Source: Bordetella parapertussis (GTDB taxonomy: Bacteria > Pseudomonadota > Gammaproteobacteria > Burkholderiales > Burkholderiaceae_C). Taken from it: a DNA stretch of 64,000 nucleotides. The notes beneath the pieces were generated by a model. It saw only the letters and a list, made by a program, of their open reading frames with translations. It was not told the origin of the DNA and did not search any database. The stretch lies in NCBI GenBank assembly GCA_945873925.1, contig CAMCES010000006.1, forward strand, positions 1 to 64,000. Direction: 5' to 3'. Of this stretch, positions 57,576 through 64,000 are shown in pieces. The position numbers and the translations under genes are program-made. The first letter of the stretch is position 1; each line of letters begins with the position of its first letter.

Positions 57576-60500
57576 GAACGCTCCAACTCAATATCGATGC
57601 CCAATGAACGGATTTCTTTGACCAACACGTTGAACGATTCGGGCATGCCCGCTTCGATCGCGTGTTCGCCTTTGACGATGCTTTCGTAAACCTTGGTGCG
57701 GCCTTGCACGTCGTCAGATTTGACGGTGAGCATTTCCTGCAAGGTGTAGGAGGCGCCATACGCCTCCAGCGCCCACACCTCCATCTCGCCGAAACGCTGA
57801 CCACCGAATTGGGCCTTGCCGCCCAGGGGTTGTTGCGTGACCAAGGAGTAAGGTCCAGTGGAGCGTGCGTGCATCTTGTCGTCGACCAAGTGGTGCAACT
57901 TGAGCACATGCATATAGCCCACGGTGGTGGGGCGGTCAAACGCGTCGCCGGTGCGGCCATCGAACAAATGGGCTTGGGTGCGTGCAGGTGTCAAGCCTTT
58001 GGACTTGACCACCTCTTCTGGGTAAGCCACTTTCAGCATGGTGCGGATGTCTTCTTCAGACGCGCCGTCAAACACGGGTGTCGCAAAGGGCACGCCCAAG
58101 GACAGGTTCTGCGCCATTTCTTTGATGTCGCGGTCCAGCAGTTTGCTCAGGTCTTCTTTGTGGCCCGTGGTGTTGTAGAGGGTATCCAAGAAAGTACGCA
58201 GTTCTGCGGCCTTGGCTTCCTCCTGCAACATCTGGCCCAGCTGCTCGCCAATGCCTTTGGCAGCCCAGCCCAAATGCACCTCGAGCACCTGCCCCACGTT
58301 CATGCGCGAAGGCACGCCCAAGGGGTTGAGCACGATGTCGACAGGCGTGCCGTCGGCCATGTAAGGCATGTCTTCGACCGGCACGATCTTGGAGACCACG
58401 CCTTTGTTGCCATGGCGACCGGCCATTTTGTCGCCCGGCTGCAAGCGACGCTTGACGGCCAGGTAGACCTTGACCATCTTCAGCACACCGGCTGGCAGCT
58501 CGTCGCCTTGGGTGAGCTTTTTGCGCTTTTCTTCAAAAGCCAAGTCAAAGCTGTGGCGGGTTTGCGCCAATGCGTTTTTGATGCTCTCCAACTGAGAAGC
58601 GACTTCTTCATCCGCAGGACGGATGTCAAACCAATGGAACTTTTCGACACCGGCCAAATAGTCTTTGTCGATCTTGCTGCCTTTGGCTAACTTTTGTGGT
58701 CCACCGTTGACCACTTTGCCGAGCAGCAATTTGTGGATACGGTCGAATGCATCGGCCTCCACAATGCGCAGCTGGTCGTTCAAGTCCAAACGGAAACGCT
58801 TGAGTTCATCGTCGATGATCTGCTGCGCACGCTTGTCACGCACGATGCCTTCGCGGGTGAAGACTTGCACGTCGATCACGGTGCCTTGTGAACCTTGGTC
58901 CACACGCAAGGAGGTGTCTTTCACATCAGAGGCTTTTTCGCCAAAGATGGCGCGCAGCAATTTTTCCTCCGGTGTGAGGGTGGTTTCACCTTTGGGGGTG
59001 ACCTTGCCGACCAACACGTCGCCTGGCTGCACCTCTGCGCCCACGAAGATGATGCCGGACTCGTCCAAACGGTTGAGTTGTTGCTCAGCCAAATTGGGGA
59101 TGTCGCGGGTGATTTCTTCGGCGCCCAGCTTGGTGTCACGTGCCATGACCACGAGCTCTTCAATATGGATCGAGGTGTAGCGGTCTTCGGCCACCACGCG
59201 CTCGCTGATCAAAATCGAGTCTTCGAAGTTGTAGCCGTTCCAAGGCATGAAGGCGACCAACATGTTTTGGCCCAAGGCCAATTCACCCAAGTCGGTGGAA
59301 GCGCCGTCAGCGATCACGTCGCCTTTGGCCAGCTTGTCACCACGCTTGACGAAAGCGCGTTGGTGGATGTTGGTGTTTTGGTTGGAGCGTTGGTATTTGA
59401 TCAGGTTGTAGATGTCGACCCCGACTTCGCCGGCCTGGGTTTCTGCATCATTGACGCGAACCACGACGCGGGTGGCGTCAACATAATCCACCACACCGCC
59501 GCGATTGGCAGTGACCACGGTACCCGAGTCGATCGCGGCCACGCGCTCGATGCCGGTGCCGACAAAGGCTTTTTCGGGACGCAGCACAGGTACCGCTTGA
59601 CGCTGCATATTGGCACCCATCAACGCGCGGTTGGCGTCATCGTGCTCAAGGAACGGCACCAAGGATGCCGCCACCGACACGATCTGCGCAGGCGACACGT
59701 CCATGTATTGCACGCGTTCTGCGCCGCACAAAATCGATTCGCCTTTTTCACGGGCAGACACCAGGTCGCCGATCAGGCAGTCGTTTTTGTCCAAGGTCGC
59801 GTTCGCCTGAGCGATCACGTACTTGGCTTCTTCGATGGCTGACAAATAATCGATGTCCAAGGTGACCTTGCCATCGACCACGCGACGGTAGGGGGTCTCA
59901 ATGAAACCGTATTCGTTCAAACGCGCGTACAACGACAGTGAGTTGATCAAACCGATGTTGGGGCCTTCAGGGGTTTCGATGGGACACACACGACCGTAAT
60001 GGGTCACGTGCACGTCACGCACCTCAAAGCCAGCACGCTCACGGGTCAAACCGCCTGGGCCCAGGGCCGATACACGGCGCTTGTGTGTGATTTCAGACAA
60101 GGGATTGGTTTGGTCCATGAACTGGGACAACTGAGAAGCGCCAAAGAACTCTTTCAACGCCGCCGAAATCGGCTTGCTGTTGATCAAGTCGTGGGGCATG
60201 AGCGGTTCTTGCTCGGCTTGACCCAAACGCTCTTTCACGGCTTTTTCAATCCGCGCCAAACCGGTGCGGTACTGGTTCTCGGCCAACTCGCCCACACAAC
60301 GCACGCGGCGGTTACCCAAGTGGTCAATGTCATCAACTTCACCACGGCCATTGCGCAAGTCCACCAAGATTTTGACCACCGCCAAAATGTCTTCGTTGTT
60401 GAGCACCATGGGGCCGGTGGATTCATCGCGACCCACGCGCGCATTGAATTTCATGCGGCCCACGCGGGACAAATCGTAGGTGTCGGGGTTGTAGAACAAA

Positions 60501-61684
60501 CGCTGGAACAAAGCCTGCACCGCGTCTTCGGTGGGTGGCTCGCCAGGGCGCATCATGCGGTAGATGGCCACACGTGCGGCAAACTCGTCTGCTGTTTCGT
60601 CAATGCGCAGGGTTTGCGAAATGTAAGCACCTTGGTCCAACTCGTTGGTGTAGATGCATTGCAACTCTTTGATATCACTGGAGCGCAGTTTTTTCAGCAA
60701 GGCCTCGGTCAACTCGTCGTTGGACTTGGCGATGATTTCGCCGGTTTCCTCATCCACGATATTGCGGGCGACGACGCGTCCAATCAGAAAGTCTTCCGGC
60801 ACCGACACATGGGTGGTGCCAGTGGTTTCCATCTCGCGGGTGTGGCGGGCAGTGATACGCTTGTCTTTGGCGACCACCACATTGCCGTTCTTGTCGGTGA
60901 TGTCAAAACGGGCGATTTCACCGCGCAAACGCTCAGCCACAAATTCCATTTGCGCGCCACTGTCCATCAAGCGGAAGTTGTCGTTCACAAAGAAATTGGC
61001 CAAAATGGATTCGGGTGTCAGGCCAATGGCCTTGAGCAAAATTGTCACGGGCATTTTGCGGCGACGGTCAACCCGGAAATACAAAATGTCTTTTGGGTCG
61101 AATTCATAGTCGAGCCAAGAGCCACGGTAAGGGATGATGCGCGCACTGAACAACAATTTGCCCGAGCTGTGGGTTTTACCCTTGTCGTGTTCGAAGAACA
61201 CGCCAGGTGAGCGGTGCAACTGAGACACGATCACGCGCTCGGTGCCGTTGATGATGAACGAGCCTTTGTCGGTCATCAAGGGCACTTCGCCCATGTAGAC
61301 CTCTTGCTCTTTGACTTCTTTCACCACCTTGGATTGGGGTGTCGACGAGTCACGGTCGTAAATGATCAGTTGCACACGGGCGCGCACAGCCGAGGAAAAG
61401 GTCAAACCACGGGTTTGGCATTCACGCACATCGAATGCGGGTTTGGCCAGGTTGTATTCGAGGTATTTCATCTCGACAAAACCATTGTGCGAGACGATCG
61501 GAAAGGCCGCTTCAAAAGCTGCTTGCAGCCCTTCAGCGGTGCGTTTTTTGGGTGCGGCATCGGCTTGTAAAAACGCGGTGTACGCGTCTTTTTGCATTTG
61601 CAGCAGGTAGGGGACTTCCAGCACGCTGTCGCGGCTGCCGAAACTTTTGCGGATTCGCTTGCGTTCGGTAAATGTGTAGGCCAT
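57572..61684 (-). CDS. rpoB: RNA polymerase beta subunit
   Basis: 1370 residues starting [18 protein letters not shown]. The rifampicin pocket reads [34 protein letters not shown], with no classical resistance change (DQT instead of DQN is a normal betaproteobacterial variant). [17 protein letters not shown], the flap, [15 protein letters not shown] and the C-terminal [29 protein letters not shown] are all intact. It is preceded by a 254-base gap after rplL that carries a strong hairpin, and followed directly by rpoC. Confidence 0.98.
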   Translation of the reverse strand: MAYTFTERKRIRKSFGSRDSVLEVPYLLQMQKDAYTAFLQADAAPKKRTAEGLQAAFEAAFPIVSHNGFVEMKYLEYNLAKPAFDVRECQTRGLTFSSAVRARVQLIIYDRDSSTPQSKVVKEVKEQEVYMGEVPLMTDKGSFIINGTERVIVSQLHRSPGVFFEHDKGKTHSSGKLLFSARIIPYRGSWLDYEFDPKDILYFRVDRRRKMPVTILLKAIGLTPESILANFFVNDNFRLMDSGAQMEFVAERLRGEIARFDITDKNGNVVVAKDKRITARHTREMETTGTTHVSVPEDFLIGRVVARNIVDEETGEIIAKSNDELTEALLKKLRSSDIKELQCIYTNELDQGAYISQTLRIDETADEFAARVAIYRMMRPGEPPTEDAVQALFQRLFYNPDTYDLSRVGRMKFNARVGRDESTGPMVLNNEDILAVVKILVDLRNGRGEVDDIDHLGNRRVRCVGELAENQYRTGLARIEKAVKERLGQAEQEPLMPHDLINSKPISAALKEFFGASQLSQFMDQTNPLSEITHKRRVSALGPGGLTRERAGFEVRDVHVTHYGRVCPIETPEGPNIGLINSLSLYARLNEYGFIETPYRRVVDGKVTLDIDYLSAIEEAKYVIAQANATLDKNDCLIGDLVSAREKGESILCGAERVQYMDVSPAQIVSVAASLVPFLEHDDANRALMGANMQRQAVPVLRPEKAFVGTGIERVAAIDSGTVVTANRGGVVDYVDATRVVVRVNDAETQAGEVGVDIYNLIKYQRSNQNTNIHQRAFVKRGDKLAKGDVIADGASTDLGELALGQNMLVAFMPWNGYNFEDSILISERVVAEDRYTSIHIEELVVMARDTKLGAEEITRDIPNLAEQQLNRLDESGIIFVGAEVQPGDVLVGKVTPKGETTLTPEEKLLRAIFGEKASDVKDTSLRVDQGSQGTVIDVQVFTREGIVRDKRAQQIIDDELKRFRLDLNDQLRIVEADAFDRIHKLLLGKVVNGGPQKLAKGSKIDKDYLAGVEKFHWFDIRPADEEVASQLESIKNALAQTRHSFDLAFEEKRKKLTQGDELPAGVLKMVKVYLAVKRRLQPGDKMAGRHGNKGVVSKIVPVEDMPYMADGTPVDIVLNPLGVPSRMNVGQVLEVHLGWAAKGIGEQLGQMLQEEAKAAELRTFLDTLYNTTGHKEDLSKLLDRDIKEMAQNLSLGVPFATPVFDGASEEDIRTMLKVAYPEEVVKSKGLTPARTQAHLFDGRTGDAFDRPTTVGYMHVLKLHHLVDDKMHARSTGPYSLVTQQPLGGKAQFGGQRFGEMEVWALEAYGASYTLQEMLTVKSDDVQGRTKVYESIVKGEHAIEAGMPESFNVLVKEIRSLGIDIELERS

Positions 61685-61886
61685 GAGTACTCCGGACTTG
61701 ATTCACTCGGCGACTGGGGCCGCACAGGTGCCATACACCTGGGCGTTGTGCTTGGTCCGCTGGCCACTACCAGCGTTGGCGGACGGTTGCGCATTGCACA
61801 CAACCCGAACCAAGGTTCTTCTGCAGTCAGCTCAGAAGACACTCAAGAGCAGGCAAAAGCCTGCTGTTGGGTACGCTCTGTGAGAG

Positions 61887-61925
61887 CACAAAAGGCTGGC
61901 ACCCTTTGGAGGGTGTCCAGCCTTT
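61887..61925 (-). terminator. rplL-rpoB intergenic attenuator hairpin
   Basis: On the leftward transcript AAAGGCUGG-(A)-CACCC pairs with GGGUG-CCAGCCUUU: arms at 61911-61925 and 61891-61904, a six-base loop and one bulge, ending in UUUUGUG. It starts 14 bases after the rplL stop and 207 bases before rpoB. In E. coli the same position holds a partial terminator that lets only a fraction of ribosomal-protein transcripts continue into rpoBC. The short U-run fits partial rather than full termination. Confidence 0.75.
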
Positions 61926-61938
61926 GCAAAGGCCCGGT

Positions 61939-62316
61939 TTACTTGAGTTCGACCTTGGCGCCAGCTTCTTCCAGTTTCTTTTTGGCGGCTTCGGCGTCGG
62001 CCTTGGCTGCACCTTCTTTGACCGCTTTGGGCGCGCCATCGACCAGGTCTTTGGCTTCCTTCAAGCCCAAGCCGGTGAGTTCGCGCACTGCCTTGATGAC
62101 GCCCACTTTGTTGGCGCCTGCTTCGAGCAGCATGACGTTGAACTCGGTCTTCTCTTCAACAGCGGCTGCGCCACTGCCGCCTCCAGCGGCAGCAGGTGCA
62201 GCCATGGCTGCAGCGCTCACACCAAATTTCTCTTCGATGGCTTTCACCAAGTCGTTGAGTTCCATGACCGTCATGCTGTCCAAAGCGGTCAAAAATGCGT
62301 CTTTATCGAATGCCAT
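61939..62316 (-). CDS. rplL: 50S ribosomal protein L7/L12
   Basis: 125 residues: [33 protein letters not shown] (dimerisation domain), Ala/Gly-rich hinge ([20 protein letters not shown]), and the C-terminal domain [45 protein letters not shown]. Stalk protein that recruits translation GTPases. AAGGAAAC lies just before the ATG. It is the fourth gene of rplKAJL-rpoBC. Confidence 0.97.
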   Translation of the reverse strand: MAFDKDAFLTALDSMTVMELNDLVKAIEEKFGVSAAAMAAPAAAGGGSGAAAVEEKTEFNVMLLEAGANKVGVIKAVRELTGLGLKEAKDLVDGAPKAVKEGAAKADAEAAKKKLEEAGAKVELK

Positions 62317-62380
62317 GTTGTTTCCTTCAGTTTCAGGGCCACCTTGTCAGGCGGCAAATGTTTTGAATGCGCTGCAAGCC

Positions 62381-62881
62381 TCAGGCTGCAGCAGCTTCGC
62401 CTTTTTTCGCCGCCAACGCGCCAAGCACCACTGCGGTACGCGACATGGGCGACATGAGCAATCCACACAATTGCGCAAGCAAGACTTCCTTGGAGGGAAT
62501 GCTGGCCAATTCTTTGACACCGTTGACATCCAGGGTTTTGCCTGCGAATGCACCGCCACGGATGACCAACTTGTCGTTCGTCTTGGCGAAATCGGCCACC
62601 ACTTTCGCGGCAGCCACAGCATCCACAGAGAAACCATAGATCAGCGGACCGGTCATCTGGTCTGCGACACCTTCAAACGACGTGCCTGCGACAGCGCGGC
62701 GGGCCAAGGTGTTTTTCAACACACTCAGCGATACGCCTTGGCTGCGCGCGTTGGCGCGAAACTTGATCATGTCAGCGACCGTGATGCCGCGGTATTCCGC
62801 CATCACCAGCGTCTGCGCTTGTGCGGCCAGTCCTGCCACTTCGGCAACGACTGCTTCTTTTTCACTGCGATTCAGACTCAA
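62381..62881 (-). CDS. rplJ: 50S ribosomal protein L10 (TTG start)
   Basis: 166 residues: [62 protein letters not shown] is the conserved L10 N-terminal domain; the C-terminus is the helix that binds L7/L12 dimers. The reading frame begins with TTG at 62881-62879, with AAGGAG six bases upstream; no ATG lies close, and the next in-frame Met would delete conserved residues, so TTG is the start. The protein with L7/L12 is expected to repress its own mRNA through the leader upstream. Confidence 0.95.
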   Translation of the reverse strand: MSLNRSEKEAVVAEVAGLAAQAQTLVMAEYRGITVADMIKFRANARSQGVSLSVLKNTLARRAVAGTSFEGVADQMTGPLIYGFSVDAVAAAKVVADFAKTNDKLVIRGGAFAGKTLDVNGVKELASIPSKEVLLAQLCGLLMSPMSRTAVVLGALAAKKGEAAAA

Positions 62882-63115
62882 GGTCTACTCCTTCAAAATG
62901 TGTTGTCGGGTTGCCCCTTCAACACGCCACTTTTGCAGCGACCTGACTGTCAAGAAAGCATTCTTTTCAGCGGGATCGCCATCTGCGTTGGCTGGTGAAT
63001 TAAGTGCAGTCAAGCTGCACGCCAACGGTCTTGGATGGCCCAAGCAGGTTATTAGCCTGCTCAGCCCACCGCTTCTGGCCTCGCTTTTCAGCCAGACCAG
63101 AAATTGCCAAACGCC
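62882..63115 (-). promoter_or_regulatory. Structured rplJ leader (probable L10 autoregulatory mRNA region)
   Basis: The 234 bases between rplA and rplJ contain three clear hairpins on the leftward RNA: arms 63074-63079/63091-63096 (TCTGGC/GCCAGA), 63043-63048/63056-63061 (AGCAGG/CCTGCT) and 63004-63009/63015-63020 (GTGCAG/CTGCAC). The position matches the leader to which the L10-L7/L12 complex binds in other bacteria. A weak promoter may also be present: TTGGCG, 17 bases, TAATTC on the reverse strand. Functional assignment is by analogy. Confidence 0.6.
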
Positions 63116-63811
63116 TTAAGCGTTCAGTGATTGGGTGTCGACACGCACGCCCACGCCCATGGTGGACGACACGGCCAACTTGCGCAGGTAAACACCTTTG
63201 CTGGTGGCGGGCTTGGCTTTGTTCAAGGCATCGATCAGGGCAACCAAGTTGCCCTTCAATTTGTCACTGTCGAACGAGCGGCGACCGATGGTGCCGTGAA
63301 CAATACCTGCTTTGTCAACGCGGAACTGCACTTGACCGGCTTTGGCGTTTTTCACCGCCGTGGCCACGTCTGGCGTGACCGTGCCGACCTTGGGGTTGGG
63401 CATCAGGCCACGTGGGCCCAAAATTTGACCCAAGGTACCGACGACCCGCATCGCGTCGGGCGCGGCAATCACCACGTCGAAAGGCATGTCGCCAGCTTTG
63501 ACGCGGGCAGCCAAATCGTCCATGCCGACCACGTCGGCGCCAGCAGCCAAGGCTTCCTCGGCTTTTACACCTTGCGCGAACACAGCCACGCGAGCCGTTT
63601 TGCCGGTGCCGTTGGGCAACACAACCGCGCCACGCACCACTTGATCGGATTTCTTGGCATCGATACCGAGCTGCACAGCCACGTCGATGGATTCATCGAA
63701 CTTGGCCGTGGCGAACTCTTTGACAATGGCCAATGCATCGGCAAACGCATACAGCTTGTTGCTGTCGACTTTGCCTTCAGAGGCTTTTTGTTTTTTGGTC
63801 AGCTTGCTCAT
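63116..63811 (-). CDS. rplA: 50S ribosomal protein L1
   Basis: 231 residues: [119 protein letters not shown] and [17 protein letters not shown]. This is canonical L1, the mobile stalk protein near the E site. Its ATG overlaps the rplK stop (ATGA). It may repress the rplKA message by binding a 23S-like site, which would lie beyond the window. Confidence 0.97.
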   Translation of the reverse strand: MSKLTKKQKASEGKVDSNKLYAFADALAIVKEFATAKFDESIDVAVQLGIDAKKSDQVVRGAVVLPNGTGKTARVAVFAQGVKAEEALAAGADVVGMDDLAARVKAGDMPFDVVIAAPDAMRVVGTLGQILGPRGLMPNPKVGTVTPDVATAVKNAKAGQVQFRVDKAGIVHGTIGRRSFDSDKLKGNLVALIDALNKAKPATSKGVYLRKLAVSSTMGVGVRVDTQSLNA

Positions 63812-64000
63812 ACCACGCCCTCCACGGTCACGCCCATGGAACGGGCAGAACCGGCGATGGTGCGAACCGCTGCGTCCAGGTCGGCTGCAGTCATGTCGAC
63901 CATTTTGGTTTTAGCGATTTCTTCCAGCTGGGCACGGGTGATCTTGCCTACCTTGTCAACATGGGGCTTGGATGAGCCTTTGTCGAGCTTGATGGCTTTT
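63808..64000 (-). CDS. rplK: 50S ribosomal protein L11, C-terminal part (cut by window edge)
   Basis: The reverse strand encodes [21 protein letters not shown] followed by [20 protein letters not shown] and ends VTVEGVV before a TGA that overlaps the rplA ATG. This is the RNA-binding C-terminal domain of L11, part of the GTPase-associated centre. Only about 63 residues are inside the window; the gene continues to the right, where nusG/secE would be expected. Confidence 0.95.
   Translation of the reverse strand, partial: KAIKLDKGSSKPHVDKVGKITRAQLEEIAKTKMVDMTAADLDAAVRTIAGSARSMGVTVEGVV

Noticed and set aside
60080..60150. DQT instead of DQN in the rifampicin pocket of RpoB
   Set aside because: This is a known natural variant in Betaproteobacteria; no classical resistance substitution is visible.

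Overview
The window looks like chromosomal DNA of a betaproteobacterium, most likely order Burkholderiales and plausibly family Comamonadaceae. This is inferred from protein content and local gene order: argB next to slmA, rsmB-DUF4390-ntrY-ntrX, an NDUFA9-like gene before cca, fused IcmF, a phasin, and a short NtrX-like regulator. Base composition is GC-rich throughout, apart from a short AT-rich patch before an H-NS-type gene. Coding density is very high: no gene-free stretch exceeds about 255 bases. Many neighbouring genes overlap by 1-4 bases (ATGA type). I saw no insertion sequence, prophage, CRISPR array, tRNA or rRNA.

Layout. 1-2.5 kb: 5' part of transaldolase, divergent from an NDUFA9-like reductase and cca. 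2.5-12.7 kb: a long leftward unit with MidA-type methyltransferase, DUF2905 protein, then an RND efflux system with one adaptor, two inner-membrane pumps and one outer-membrane factor. 12.7-14.7 kb: pteridine-reductase-like SDR, folB and ttcA, overlapping or nearly so. 14.7-20.2 kb: a probable sugar-acid locus, with an FAH-family hydrolase divergent from a TRAP transporter (dctPQM) and an altronate-dehydratase-family enzyme. 20.2-21.7 kb: argB-slmA. 21.9-28.7 kb: an H-NS-like protein and a cell-surface region with rfbCA, a secreted protein of unknown function, rfbDB, a NYN-domain protein, an undecaprenyl-diphosphate-synthase-like gene and an RfaH/NusG-type factor. 28.7-34.6 kb: phasin plus TetR regulator, M20 amidohydrolase, a molybdopterin oxidoreductase, coaX and an FMN reductase. 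34.6-42.5 kb: a peptide/amide ABC importer bracketed by two amidases. 43-46.3 kb: fused isobutyryl-CoA mutase IcmF behind a perfect palindrome. 46.3-53.3 kb: psd, an unknown membrane protein, an NtrY/NtrX-like two-component system, DUF4390, rsmB and a LemA-like gene. 53.4-64 kb: the rplK-rplA-rplJ-rplL-rpoB-rpoC cluster, transcribed leftward.

How the parts work together. The RND cluster has all three layers of an efflux pump. The TRAP/FAH/UxaA set is a plausible uptake-plus-catabolism unit for an unidentified acidic sugar. The ABC importer and amidases suggest uptake and hydrolysis of amides or modified peptides. RfaH-like, UppS-like, NYN and rml genes form one surface-polysaccharide neighbourhood, although the four rml genes are split by an opposing gene. 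The ribosomal/RNA polymerase cluster shows a structured leader before rplJ and a strong hairpin between rplL and rpoB, both expected control points.

I found no clearly new defence or mobile system. The most worthwhile leads are the palindrome before icmF, the nested repeats before the H-NS gene, the NYN-rfbB coupling, the unknown secreted protein inside the rml locus, and the undefined substrates of the TRAP and amidase loci. All functional calls rest on motif recognition by eye; no database search was run.
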